Assembly (NCBI GenBank): GCA_963708425.1
Contig: OY970206.1
Span: forward strand, 558,001-622,000
Direction: 5' to 3'
From: JACMNW01 sp963708425
Lineage (GTDB): Bacteria > Pseudomonadota > Alphaproteobacteria > Rhodobacterales > Rhodobacteraceae
Length of the DNA stretch: 64,000 bases
Shown piece by piece: positions 24,545 through 34,350 of the stretch. The notes beneath the pieces were generated by a model that was not told the origin of the DNA, searched no databases, and saw only the letters and a program-made list of their open reading frames with translations. Both the position numbers and the translations under genes were made by a program. Every line of letters starts with the position of its first letter. Position 1 is the first letter of the stretch.

Positions 24545-27079
24545 TCAACTATGAGGATCAGTCAACGCCAAGTGAGCAGCCGCAAGTCGAGCCAACGGCA
24601 CGCGATACGGTGAGCAGGAAACATAGTCGAATCCAGCCTTGCGGCAAAAGGCGATTGATTCGGGGTTGCCGCCATGTTCTCCGCAGATCGACAGCGTTAG
24701 ATCAGGCCGCGTTTTGCGCCCTCTGTCAGCCCCGATATGCAGCAGCTCGCCCACCCCATCCACGTCCAAAATCTGGAACGGGTCTTCGGGAAAAACGCCC
24801 TGCTGCACATAGGTATTCATGAACCGGCCCGCATCATCGCGGCTAAGCCCATAGGTCATCTGCGTAAGATCATTGGTGCCAAACGACAGGAACGTCGCAT
24901 GTTGCGCAATCTCGCCCGCCCGCAACGCCGCGCGCGGCGTTTCCACCATCACGCCCAAGCGATAATCAAACCCGACACCGGCCTTTGTGCGCACCGACGC
25001 AGCCACTGCATCAATCCGCGTCTTGACCAGTTCCACCTCGCGCTTGGCAGATACCAGCGGGATCATGATCTCCGGCACCACCGGGTCGCCACGCCGCCCG
25101 ATTTCCACCGTCGCCTCGAATATCGCCTGCACCTGCATATCGTAAATCTCGGGCAGCACCACGCCAAGACGCACGCCGCGCATGCCAAGCATTGGGTTCA
25201 CTTCGGTCAGCGCTTCGGCCCGGCGCGTCACGTCCGACAACGGCCGATCCAGCGCTTCGGCAAGTTCGCGCAGACCTTCGCGTGAATGTGGCAGAAACTC
25301 GTGCAACGGCGGATCGAACAGGCGAATGCACACCGGCAAGCCTTGCATGATTTCAAACAACTGCACGAAATCATCCCGCTGCATCGGCAGCAACCGCGCC
25401 AGCGATGCCGCACGGTCTTTCGGCGTGTCAGCAAAAATCATCTCGCGCATGGCGACAAGACGGTCTTCTTCGAAGAACATGTGTTCCGTCCGGCACAGGC
25501 CAATGCCTTGCGCGGCAAAGTCACGCGCGGTTTGCGCATCGGCAGGCGTGTCGGCATTGGCGCGCACGCCAATATCGCGCACGGCATCTGCCCAGGACAG
25601 CAATTTGCGGAAATGGTCATCCAGCGCCGGGGCCAGCATCTCGGCAGACCCCGCCAGCGCCTCGCCCGCCGTGCCATCAACCGTGATGATATCACCTTCG
25701 GCAAAAATCCGGCCATCCTTGGCGACCAACCGCCGCTCGCGCCCGTCAATGCGCATGTCCGATGCGCCAACGACGCACGGCAGGCCAAGGCCGCGCGCGA
25801 TCACTGCCGCGTGGCTGGTCATGCCGCCGCGTTCGGTTAGCACAGCCGCCGACGAATGCATGCCACGGATATCCTCGGGTGCGGTTTCGCGGCGCACCAA
25901 TATGCACGGCTCGCCGCGCGCGGCAGATGCTTGCGCCGCATCAGATGAAAACACGATCCGCCCGGTTGCCGCACCGGGGCTGGCGGCAATACCGCGCACC
26001 AGCACGTCGCGGGCCCCGCGCGGGTCCACCTGCGGGTGTAAAAGCTCCGTCAGGGCGCGCGGTTCAACCCGCAAAATCGCGTCGGACCGGCTGATCACAC
26101 CGTCATCTGCCAGCGCCACCGCTATGCGCAAACCGGCCCGCGATGACCGCGCCACCTTAACTGCGTCCAGCACCGCCAGCTTGCCGCCATCAACGGTAAA
26201 CTCGATCTGCATTTCTTCGCGCAGCCGCTGGCGACACACCGCGCCAAAGCCTTGCAAATCGGCAAAAACGTGCGGTGCCAGCTCTTCCAGCGACGGCCCG
26301 CGCGGATCCCGCGTCAAATACATCGCCTCGGTCGCCTTCAGCGCATCACGGCCCTGACTTTGGCCCAGATAGCGCCCAATCACCTTTGGCGTGCCCGTCA
26401 CTGGATCGACGAATTGAATAACCCCAGACCCCGAAATGCCCCGCCCGATGCCCTGCGCCATTTCCTGCACCACCAGGCCGAGTCCCGCCCCATCGCGCGC
26501 ACCCTTGGCTTGGCGCAACAGCCGCGCCGAAGTACCTTCCCACGCCCGCGCCATCGACCGCAGCACTTCGGCAAGTTGCTTGGCAGGGTCTTCGGGAAAC
26601 GGCTCGTCCATTTCGCGCGCATAGCTTTGCAGGGCCGCCTGCAACGCGCCGCCGTTTTTCGACGTGTCTATATCCAGTTCAAGCCGTGCCACGTGGCTGG
26701 CATAGCTTTGTACAAACCGCAGATACAGCGCATCCGCCGCCACTTGCCCATGGCTTTCGCAGAGCACTTTATGCCGGGCCGCATTCATGCCGATGTTCAG
26801 AATGGACCCCGGCCCGCCCCAATCCGGGTTTTCCGGGCTTGGCCGCACCGATATCAACGGGGCTGACCCGAAATTCCCGAGTATCGCCTCACAATCCACC
26901 GGATGCCCTGCCGCAATCGCCCGCACTGCTGTTCCCGGCAGCGACACCGTGCGCGGCACCGGCAGATCAAGCCGCACCAACCGCTGCAAGCATTTCGCCC
27001 GCCAGCCATGCGTTGCCGTCGTGATCGCCGCCGAGGGCGTGATTTCAGCAAAATCAGTGATGATCTCAAGTTTCTGCAC
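24545..27079 (-). CDS. PPDK-like phosphotransferase (pyruvate, phosphate dikinase family)
   Basis: 844 residues. The C-terminal two thirds are typical of pyruvate phosphate dikinase: phosphohistidine loop LTERGGMTSHAAVIARG (about H423), PEP/pyruvate barrel with TEHMFFEEDRL, VNPMLGMRGVRLGV and the catalytic cysteine in LSICGEHGGNPESI (about C799). The N-terminal nucleotide-binding part is divergent. The usual GGKG start is replaced by THGWRAKCLQRLVRLDLPVP, and the canonical SVRSGA by ISVRPSPENP. Start GTG 27079 has AAGGTG upstream; there is no ATG nearby. It could be a paralogue with altered nucleotide use rather than the housekeeping PPDK. Confidence 0.85.
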   Translation of the reverse strand: MQKLEIITDFAEITPSAAITTATHGWRAKCLQRLVRLDLPVPRTVSLPGTAVRAIAAGHPVDCEAILGNFGSAPLISVRPSPENPDWGGPGSILNIGMNAARHKVLCESHGQVAADALYLRFVQSYASHVARLELDIDTSKNGGALQAALQSYAREMDEPFPEDPAKQLAEVLRSMARAWEGTSARLLRQAKGARDGAGLGLVVQEMAQGIGRGISGSGVIQFVDPVTGTPKVIGRYLGQSQGRDALKATEAMYLTRDPRGPSLEELAPHVFADLQGFGAVCRQRLREEMQIEFTVDGGKLAVLDAVKVARSSRAGLRIAVALADDGVISRSDAILRVEPRALTELLHPQVDPRGARDVLVRGIAASPGAATGRIVFSSDAAQASAARGEPCILVRRETAPEDIRGMHSSAAVLTERGGMTSHAAVIARGLGLPCVVGASDMRIDGRERRLVAKDGRIFAEGDIITVDGTAGEALAGSAEMLAPALDDHFRKLLSWADAVRDIGVRANADTPADAQTARDFAAQGIGLCRTEHMFFEEDRLVAMREMIFADTPKDRAASLARLLPMQRDDFVQLFEIMQGLPVCIRLFDPPLHEFLPHSREGLRELAEALDRPLSDVTRRAEALTEVNPMLGMRGVRLGVVLPEIYDMQVQAIFEATVEIGRRGDPVVPEIMIPLVSAKREVELVKTRIDAVAASVRTKAGVGFDYRLGVMVETPRAALRAGEIAQHATFLSFGTNDLTQMTYGLSRDDAGRFMNTYVQQGVFPEDPFQILDVDGVGELLHIGADRGRKTRPDLTLSICGEHGGNPESIAFCRKAGFDYVSCSPYRVPLARLAAAHLALTDPHS

Positions 27080-27206
27080 TGCGGCACCTTTTGGTTCACG
27101 CGCAGCATAGCTTGATTGCCGCGTCACGCAAGCGTTACACGGCACCGGGCGGGAGGCCGTCTGCCCCCCGCACCCCCCGAGGATATTTGTGCAGAAACGA
27201 AGCCCG

Positions 27207-29453
27207 TCAGCCTTCCAGCTTGGTCAGATCAGCAACTTGGCCGCAGAGCGCGCGGATACGATGCAGCAGGTTTAACCGATTGCGCCGGATCATCGCACTG
27301 TCGGCATTCACCTGCACAGCGGTGAAAAACGCATCAATCGGCGCGCGCAATTGGGCCATCGCGGCCATAGCAGCAGGGAAATCTTCCGCTGCCATCGCCG
27401 GGGCGATCTTCGTTTCCGCCGCATCGAGTGCGGCAAACAGTGCGAGTTCTTCATCACAATCGGCAAATTTGACGTTCGCGCCGTAGGAATATTCAACGCC
27501 ATCCTTGGCTTCGGCCTGCGCCAGAATACTCGACGCCCGTTTGTAGCCCTGCAGCAGGTTCGGGCCATCCTCTGTTTTCAGAAACGCGGCGAGGGCCTCG
27601 GCGCGTTTCACCAGCAGAGTCAGGTCGTCATTGCCGGGCATGGCGAGGCAGGCGTCGATGACATCATGGCGGATGCCTTGATCGCGGAGATAGACCTTGA
27701 GGCGGTCGTGGAAGAAGGCGAGGAGGTCGGAGGTGTGTTTCATACTTCGATCTAAAAGATCAGCCCAGTATGCATCTTCCATCAATTGCGCATTCTTTAG
27801 GTCTGCACGACGGGCTTCAAGTAGAGTCGAGCCATCATCCAAAATCGTGTCGGGAATTATCGCCTGAATTGTTTCTAAAAGTGGTGAACCTACATCAAAT
27901 TCTCTGGATTCAAACTTCATCAAAAGACGCGAAAGTCTTGAGAACAGCAGAGATTCCGCACTAAGCTCAACCCTCACCCCATTCCCCAGCACCAACCGAA
28001 TAACCCCCAACGCCGCCCGCCGCAGCGCAAATGGATCCTTGCTTCCCGTCGGCTTCTCATCAATCGCCCAGAACCCGGTCAGCGTGTCGATCTTGTCGGC
28101 GAGCGCCACGGCTACGGATACCGGGTCCGATGGCACCGCATCGGCCGGCCCCAGCGGCGCATAGTGGTCGCGGGCGGCGAGGGCTACGGCTTCCGGCATC
28201 CCAGCAGCACGGGCGTAATACATGCCCATCAGCCCTTGCAATTCCGGGAACTCACCGACCATCGCGGATCGCAGATCGGCCTTGGCCAAACGTGCCGCTT
28301 GTTCGGCAAGATCAGCATCAGCCCCCACCAGCGGTGCAATCTCAGCCGCCAGTGCCGCAATCCGCGCCACGCGGTCGGCTTGGCTGCCCAGCTTGTTGTG
28401 GAAGGTGACTGACGCCAGCCCATCCAGCCACTCGCCCATGCCCGCCTTGGCCACGCGCAGGTCATTCTCCCAAAAGAACTTGGCGTCCGACAACCGCGCC
28501 GACAGCACCTTCTGGTTGCCCGCAAGGATCGTCGCCCCGTGATCCTTGGTCACCGTGTTGGCAACCGTCACAAACCCTTCAATCCGCCCCGACTTCGCCC
28601 GCACCGAGAAAAACTTCTGATGTTCGCGCATCGAGGTTTGCAGCACTTCCGGCGGCAGGTCCAGAAACGCCTCGCCGATCCGCCCCATCAACACCACGGG
28701 CCATTCGACAAGCCCGGCCACCTCGGTCAACAACCCGGCATCCGGCACCACGTCCATGCCGCCTGCAAAAGCCAGATTGGTGGCGTCATTCCAGATATGC
28801 GCCTCGCGTTCAGCCGTATCCAGCATCACAAAGGCGCGGCGCAGTTTGGCGGTGTAATCGTCCATCGACGAGACGGCAAAGCGCGCCGGTGCCAAGAACC
28901 GATGGCCGCAAGTGGTATTGCCCGCCGTCAGGTGATCAACTGTCAAAGGCACTACATGCGGTCCGGCCTCATCGCCCAGAATGCACAGGATCGAATGCAA
29001 AGGCCGCACCCAGCGCAGCGCGCCGCTTCCCCAGCGCATCGACTTCGGCCAGGGGAAATTGCGGATAACGCTTTCCACAACCTCGGCCACAATCACCGGC
29101 GCGGCACGACCGGGGCGTTCAATCACACCGAAAAAAACCGGCCCCTTCTTGTCATCGCGCAGTTCCAGCTGCTTAAGGCGCAACCCGGTAGACCGCAAAA
29201 ATCCCTCAATCGCCACCGCCGGCGCGTCTGATTTCGGGCCTTTGCGTTCTTCGCGCACGGCACGACTTTCCCCCGAAAGCCCCTCAATCGCCAGAACCAA
29301 CCGCCGCGGCGTCGAAAACACCCCCGCCGAGGCATAAGTCAATCCGGCCCCGACCAACCCATCCGTCACCAGCTTGCGCAAATCCTCGCGTGCCCGCGCC
29401 TGCATCCGCGCCGGGATTTCTTCGGAAAACAGTTCTAGCAGCAGATCGGGCAT
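27207..29453 (-). CDS. glyS: Glycine--tRNA ligase beta subunit
   Basis: Beta subunit of the alpha2-beta2 bacterial glycyl-tRNA synthetase; recognises tRNA-Gly. 748 residues. It starts MPDLLLELFSEEIPARMQ and shows FLEFRSTGLR-like, HQKFFSV and LADKIDTLTGFWAIDEKPTGSKDPFALRR segments of the family, with the anticodon-binding region near the C-terminus. It follows the DUF6446 gene after three bases. Part of the gene, about 27735-27975 (residues about 497-572), is markedly AT-rich: 22 GC of 60 in 27841-27900. It encodes an unusual charged segment, possibly a recombinant patch or insertion. Confidence 0.96.
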   Translation of the reverse strand: MPDLLLELFSEEIPARMQARAREDLRKLVTDGLVGAGLTYASAGVFSTPRRLVLAIEGLSGESRAVREERKGPKSDAPAVAIEGFLRSTGLRLKQLELRDDKKGPVFFGVIERPGRAAPVIVAEVVESVIRNFPWPKSMRWGSGALRWVRPLHSILCILGDEAGPHVVPLTVDHLTAGNTTCGHRFLAPARFAVSSMDDYTAKLRRAFVMLDTAEREAHIWNDATNLAFAGGMDVVPDAGLLTEVAGLVEWPVVLMGRIGEAFLDLPPEVLQTSMREHQKFFSVRAKSGRIEGFVTVANTVTKDHGATILAGNQKVLSARLSDAKFFWENDLRVAKAGMGEWLDGLASVTFHNKLGSQADRVARIAALAAEIAPLVGADADLAEQAARLAKADLRSAMVGEFPELQGLMGMYYARAAGMPEAVALAARDHYAPLGPADAVPSDPVSVAVALADKIDTLTGFWAIDEKPTGSKDPFALRRAALGVIRLVLGNGVRVELSAESLLFSRLSRLLMKFESREFDVGSPLLETIQAIIPDTILDDGSTLLEARRADLKNAQLMEDAYWADLLDRSMKHTSDLLAFFHDRLKVYLRDQGIRHDVIDACLAMPGNDDLTLLVKRAEALAAFLKTEDGPNLLQGYKRASSILAQAEAKDGVEYSYGANVKFADCDEELALFAALDAAETKIAPAMAAEDFPAAMAAMAQLRAPIDAFFTAVQVNADSAMIRRNRLNLLHRIRALCGQVADLTKLEG

Positions 29454-29456
29454 GGG

Positions 29457-29927
29457 TTAGTCTTTCGGGGTTTGCAGTTGATGCCAGGCATAGGCCCGGC
29501 CATCAGGAAAAACGGCAACAACGCGGTCAACGTCGGGGCGAATATCCGCTTCGGACAAAAAAGCAATCGCCTCGCCGGTTTCCAGCGCCTTGCCAATCGC
29601 CACGGCATCAAAGCAATCAAACCAACCGGGGGCAACCCGTGGCTCTGCAGTATCGTAGACCACATAGGTTTCGGTCAGCATCGCCTGACTAAGCGGCGTG
29701 GTGAAACAGGCGCGAAACCGCAGCGGCGACGATGTCGCATCAATGCCGGTGACATCATCGGCAACAATCACCTCGGGCACTTGACCAATGATCGGGGTCA
29801 GCCGAATTTCATTGCCCGGCGCAAAGCTGACCGGTTCGTAATAGGCATAGACCTGCAACCAATAAATCGCGATCCCCGCGAGCAAACCGCTTAACACCAG
29901 AAAGCCTCCGATAATCTTGCCATTCAC
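29457..29927 (-). CDS. Small membrane-anchored protein, probably DUF6446
   Basis: 156 residues. An N-terminal membrane anchor (IIGGFLVLSGLLAGIAIYWL) is followed by QVYAYYEPVSF and a periplasmic domain with two cysteines (FRACFTT, WFDCFDAVAIG). I believe this is the DUF6446 family that sits between glyQ and glyS in Rhodobacterales; the name is from memory. The start is GTG 29927, which overlaps the glyQ stop in GTGA, so translation is coupled. Function unknown; its retention in the synthetase operon is curious. Confidence 0.75.
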   Translation of the reverse strand: MNGKIIGGFLVLSGLLAGIAIYWLQVYAYYEPVSFAPGNEIRLTPIIGQVPEVIVADDVTGIDATSSPLRFRACFTTPLSQAMLTETYVVYDTAEPRVAPGWFDCFDAVAIGKALETGEAIAFLSEADIRPDVDRVVAVFPDGRAYAWHQLQTPKD

Positions 29928-30862
29928 GAAGCCGCCCCCGCCAGATCTTGCCCGGCAGTGGTTTCCCGAAACGCATCGGCGCACCGCTTGGCCAGTGCCC
30001 GCACCCGGCCAATGTAGGCCTGCCGTTCGGTGACTGAGATCACCCCGCGTGCATCCAGAAGGTTGAACAGATGCGAGGCCTTGATGCATTGGTCGTAAGC
30101 CGGATGCGCCATCACAATAGTGCGGCCAGCCTTATCGGGCTGAGGTGCCATCAGGATGCGGTCACACTCACTTTCCGCGTCAACGAAATGCTGCAACAGC
30201 ATCGCCGTATCTGCCTGATCGAAATTCCAACGCGAGTATTCCTGTTCGGTCTGCAAGAAAACATCGCTGTATTTCAACGGAATAGGCGATGCCGGGTCAT
30301 TAAACGGCATGTCCATCACATGATCCACACCCAGCACATACATTGCCAGACGTTCCAACCCATAGGTCAGCTCGCCCGAAATGGGATGGCAATCATGCCC
30401 ACCGACCTGTTGGAAATAGGTGAACTGCGATACTTCCATACCATCGCACCATATTTCCCAGCCAAGGCCCCAGGCCCCCAAAGTCGGGCTTTCCCAATCA
30501 TCCTCGACAAAGCGGATGTCGTGCAGGCTGGCATCAATACCGATGGCTGCCAATGACCCAAGATACAGATCTTGCAGGTTTGGCGGCGATGGTTTGATAA
30601 TGACCTGATACTGATAGTAGTGCTGCAAACGGTTCGGGTTTTCGCCATACCGCCCGTCCGTTGGTCTGCGCGATGGCTGCACATAGGCCGCCGCCCAAGG
30701 CTTGGTGCCGAGCGACCGCAGCGTTGTGCCGGGGTGAAACGTGCCCGCGCCAACTTCCATGTCATAGGGCTGCAAAATGGCGCAGCCCTGAGCCGCCCAA
30801 TAGGATTGCAGCCGCAGGATAATCTCCTGAAAGCTGCGAGGCAGGGCTGGGGCATCAAGCAT
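29924..30862 (-). CDS. glyQ: Glycine--tRNA ligase alpha subunit
   Basis: Catalytic alpha subunit that activates glycine. 312 residues. Motifs: SFQEIILRLQSYWAAQGCAILQ, AGTFHPGTTLRSLG, VQPSRRPTDGRYGENPNR, YQVIIKPSPPNLQDLYL and ISGELTYGLERLAMY. ATG 30862 is preceded by AGGTG; a longer upstream frame lacks family similarity. It is first in a glyQ-DUF6446-glyS operon, divergent from the SPOR/PG-binding gene. Confidence 0.98.
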   Translation of the reverse strand: MLDAPALPRSFQEIILRLQSYWAAQGCAILQPYDMEVGAGTFHPGTTLRSLGTKPWAAAYVQPSRRPTDGRYGENPNRLQHYYQYQVIIKPSPPNLQDLYLGSLAAIGIDASLHDIRFVEDDWESPTLGAWGLGWEIWCDGMEVSQFTYFQQVGGHDCHPISGELTYGLERLAMYVLGVDHVMDMPFNDPASPIPLKYSDVFLQTEQEYSRWNFDQADTAMLLQHFVDAESECDRILMAPQPDKAGRTIVMAHPAYDQCIKASHLFNLLDARGVISVTERQAYIGRVRALAKRCADAFRETTAGQDLAGAAS

Positions 30863-31065
30863 CGGCACACCTATTGTCAAAGCGCCTTCTCCATAGGCAA
30901 GCTCGGCCACAGGGTCAATGCGTGCCGGCGGTGCACAGGGATGATAAAACCACTGCGACTGGGACAATTTTCGACATTGCTCGGCAGGGGCTGGCAGATA
31001 ATGTGACGGCGATGTAAAGCACATCAAATTGACCGCAGGACGAAATTGATGGGAACGGCAACACG

Positions 31066-32832
31066 ATGAGAACGATCCTTTTCGCGCTTGGCCTTTTGGT
31101 TGCATTGGCCCACACTCCGGCAGCGCAGGCGCAAGATCAGGTCTGGGTGCAGATCGAGGCTTTGCCGACCCTGCGAGAGGCAGAAGACCGCGCCCGCGCC
31201 TATGCGTCAGCATTTCCCAACGTGGCAGGCTTTCAATTGCGATCCGGCTGGTACGCTATCCTTGTGGGCCCATATGGGGTCGAAGCTGGCGCGGGCCGAT
31301 TGGTCGAGCTGACCCGAGAAAATCTGGTTCCGGCCGACAGCTTCATCGCCGACACCACGGATTTTCGCCAGCAATTCTGGCCTGTTGGCGCCCAGCCAGC
31401 ACTCATAGCCCCAGATACCACGGCGACCACCGAACCCACACCTGAAACCCCAGAGGTTGCCGTTGTCGAACCCGCGCCGATCCCAGAACCCATCCTCATC
31501 CCCGAGGAAACCAAAGCCGAAGCGCGCCGGTCCGAGGCAGACTTGCCGCGCGAAGACCGCGAGGCGCTGCAAACCGCCCTGCAATGGTTCGGCTATTATT
31601 CCTCGACCATCGACGGCGATTTTGGCCCCGGCACCCGTAATTCCATGGCGACGTGGCAAACCGATAACGGCGTCGAACCGACCGGCGTTCTGACCACCAC
31701 CCAGCGCGAAACGCTGCTAGCCGCTTATGGCCAAGCCCAGGCGGAACTCGGCCTGCAAACCGTGATCGAACCCGAGGCGGGCATCGAAATTACCCTGCCA
31801 ACGGCTTTGGTGAAATTCGATCACTACGAGCCACCATTCGTCCATTTCGCCGAAAAAGATGGCTCTGGCGTGCAGGTCTATCTGATCAGCCAGCCGGGCG
31901 ATCAAAGTTCGCTCTACGGGCTTTACGACATACTGCAAACGCTGGAAGTCGTGCCGTTTCAGGGCGAGCGTACCCGCGGTGAGCGGTCCTTCACCATCTC
32001 CGGCAAAAGCGCCAAGCTGGAAAGCTACAGCTACGCCGAAATCAAGGGCGGGCTGATCAAGGGCTACATGCTGGTCTGGAATCCGGCAGACGGTGAACGC
32101 ATGGGCCGCGTTTTGGCGGCCATGCAGGCCTCGTTTAAATCTTCCGGCGATACTGCGCTTGATCCTGGCCTTGCCCCGATGGCGGCTGATGCACGCGCGG
32201 GCCTGCTGTCCGGCCTCGAAGTGCGGCGTCCGAAACTGTCACGCTCCGGCTTTTTCATTGATACCACGGGCACTGTCCTGACGACGGTCGAGGCGGTTGC
32301 GAATTGCGGCCGTGTCACGCTGGAACGCGACAAAGACGCCGATGTGGTTTTCGCCGATGCCGCCACTGGACTTGCCATGGTCAAACCGCGGGTGGCGCTG
32401 TCCCCCGCCGCAATCGCCGAATTTCAAACCACACCAGAACGGGTCGGCTCTGAAATCGCGGTTTCAGGTTATTCGTACGAAGACACCCTGCCCGCCCCCG
32501 TGCTGACCTTCGGCGCGCTAGAGGCGCTGCAAGGCCTGAACGGCGAAGCTGGCGTGAAACGTCTGTCGCTTGACACCCGCCCCGGTGATGCTGGCGGGCC
32601 TATCCTTGATGGCACGGGATCTGTTCTAGGTATGCTGCTACCGCGCATTGTCGACGCCAAAAAGCTGCTGCCCGCCGATGTGGTCTTTGCCGCATCTGCC
32701 GCATCCATCGCCACCCGTCTCGCCACCGAAGGCATCACCACGGCGCCATCACTGCGCAGCGGTGCCATGGCCCCGGAAGATCTGTCAACGTTGGCCAACG
32801 GCATGACCGTGCTGGTGTCCTGCTGGGAATAA
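31066..32832 (+). CDS. Exported SPOR/PG-binding protein with inactive trypsin-like domain
   Basis: 588 residues with a signal peptide (cleavage near AQA-QD). Residues about 25-96 are SPOR-like (VWVQIEALPTLREAEDRA, SGWYAILVGPYG). A Pro/Glu-rich linker spans 112-160 and a PG_binding_1 domain 163-221 (LQWFGYYSSTIDGDFGPGTR). From about 385 to 560 the chain follows a trypsin/HtrA-like fold, but the triad is lost. GDSGGP reads GDAGGP (Ala509), the histidine position in VLTTVEAV is Glu409, and the aspartate position before LAMVK is Gly435. It is therefore likely a structural or binding pseudoprotease acting at peptidoglycan. Confidence 0.82.
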   Translation: MRTILFALGLLVALAHTPAAQAQDQVWVQIEALPTLREAEDRARAYASAFPNVAGFQLRSGWYAILVGPYGVEAGAGRLVELTRENLVPADSFIADTTDFRQQFWPVGAQPALIAPDTTATTEPTPETPEVAVVEPAPIPEPILIPEETKAEARRSEADLPREDREALQTALQWFGYYSSTIDGDFGPGTRNSMATWQTDNGVEPTGVLTTTQRETLLAAYGQAQAELGLQTVIEPEAGIEITLPTALVKFDHYEPPFVHFAEKDGSGVQVYLISQPGDQSSLYGLYDILQTLEVVPFQGERTRGERSFTISGKSAKLESYSYAEIKGGLIKGYMLVWNPADGERMGRVLAAMQASFKSSGDTALDPGLAPMAADARAGLLSGLEVRRPKLSRSGFFIDTTGTVLTTVEAVANCGRVTLERDKDADVVFADAATGLAMVKPRVALSPAAIAEFQTTPERVGSEIAVSGYSYEDTLPAPVLTFGALEALQGLNGEAGVKRLSLDTRPGDAGGPILDGTGSVLGMLLPRIVDAKKLLPADVVFAASAASIATRLATEGITTAPSLRSGAMAPEDLSTLANGMTVLVSCWE

Positions 32833-32840
32833 ACGCGGCC

Positions 32841-34289
32841 TCACGCCCGCCAGAACCGCGGCAGCACCAGTACCAAGACCGCCAGCAATCCAAGCCTGCC
32901 CATCAGCATGGCAAGGATCAAAATCCACTTCGCCGCCTCGGGAAAGTCGCCGGCAGTGCCGCCTTCCGTCGACAGCGGGGCAAAATGATAGCCGATATTG
33001 CCCAGTGATGCCCAAACGCCAAACAATCCCGGCCCAACCTCCACCCCCACCATCGACATCGCCACCGTCAGCACACCGATGATCAGAACGTAACCTGTGA
33101 TGAACAGGATCAAGCTGTTCAACACATCATCCTGCACTGTGCGACCGCCGTATTTGACCGGGCTGATCCGGTTCGGATTGCTGATCAACCTAATCTGCGC
33201 CAGCAATGCCGCCATCGAAACCTGTACCCGAAACACCGTCAACGCCCCCGCACTGGACCCAGAACAGCCCCCGATCAGCCCGATCACAAAGGCGATGATC
33301 ACGGCAAACCCACCCCAAGCGAAGTAATCGCCGGTAAAAAAGCCCGTCCCCGACAGGATCGAGGTCAGGTTGAACAACGTCTGCCGAAACGCGGGCTCAA
33401 CCGCCGCCTCCGAACTGACCACGCGCCAGACCGTAACAATCGCCACAACGCAGACCAAAATCCGCAGATACCCGCGCACCTGAACATCCCGCCACAGCGC
33501 CAGCGGCGCACCTGACACTAGCTGCACATAGCGCAGAAACGGCAGGCTCGCCAAAATCATGAACAGCACGCCGGCATATTCACCTGCCCCCGCGTATTTG
33601 TTGAATGACGTGTCCGACGGTGAAAAACCGCCTGTGCTGATCGTCGCCATCGCATGCACGATCGCATCAATCGTCGACATGCCAATCGCGGTGTAAACCA
33701 CGCCGCAGATCACTGTCAGCCCGGCGTAGACATACAGCAATTGCTTGGCGATATCGGTGGCACGCGGCATCGCCTTGCCAAAGGTATCAAAGCCCTCGGT
33801 GCGGAAATACTGCATCCCGCCGACCCGCATCAGCGGCAAAAAGATCATCGCGACAAAGACAATCCCAAGGCCACCCAACCAATTCAGCAAACCGCGCCAC
33901 AAATTGGTACCAATGGACAGGGCGTCCAAACCGACAATCACTGTAGTCCCCGTGCCAGTAATCCCCGACACCGCCTCAAAATACGCATCCGTCAGCGTCA
34001 GATGCGGCGCGCCCAGATGGAACGGCAATGCGGCAAACAGCGGCACCGTGCCCCAGATCGCCGCCGTCAGCACATAAGCTTGCCGCGTATCCAACCCCCG
34101 CCCAACCGAGTTCTGGGTCGACAGCGCCAGCAAGGCCCCCATGCTACCCGTCAGGATCGCACATTGCAGGAAATCGAGGCCGTTTTGCAGCCCGGCGCGA
34201 TAGTCGATGATCGCCGGGGCCAGCATCAAGATCGCAAACACGATCAAGATGCGCCCGACGACATAGGTAATGGGCCGGATATCAATCAT
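32841..34289 (-). CDS. trkH: Trk-type potassium uptake protein TrkH
   Basis: 482-residue inner-membrane K+ channel-like transporter subunit with the four pore-loop repeats of the family: EAVSGITGTGTTVIVG, HAMATISTGGFSPSD, TSILSGTGFFTGDY and WASLGNIGYHFAPLS. It works with the NAD-binding TrkA ring, which is not in this window. ATG 34289 (MIDIRPITYVVGRI) gives the usual length; the ribosome binding site is weak. Convergent with the SPOR/PG-binding gene, separated by eight bases. Confidence 0.95.
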   Translation of the reverse strand: MIDIRPITYVVGRILIVFAILMLAPAIIDYRAGLQNGLDFLQCAILTGSMGALLALSTQNSVGRGLDTRQAYVLTAAIWGTVPLFAALPFHLGAPHLTLTDAYFEAVSGITGTGTTVIVGLDALSIGTNLWRGLLNWLGGLGIVFVAMIFLPLMRVGGMQYFRTEGFDTFGKAMPRATDIAKQLLYVYAGLTVICGVVYTAIGMSTIDAIVHAMATISTGGFSPSDTSFNKYAGAGEYAGVLFMILASLPFLRYVQLVSGAPLALWRDVQVRGYLRILVCVVAIVTVWRVVSSEAAVEPAFRQTLFNLTSILSGTGFFTGDYFAWGGFAVIIAFVIGLIGGCSGSSAGALTVFRVQVSMAALLAQIRLISNPNRISPVKYGGRTVQDDVLNSLILFITGYVLIIGVLTVAMSMVGVEVGPGLFGVWASLGNIGYHFAPLSTEGGTAGDFPEAAKWILILAMLMGRLGLLAVLVLVLPRFWRA

Positions 34290-34350
34290 GCTGAAACGCA
34301 ATAGCCGTCGCTCGCAGCGCTCGTCAATGCGCGCGCTGCGAAATCTGCGG

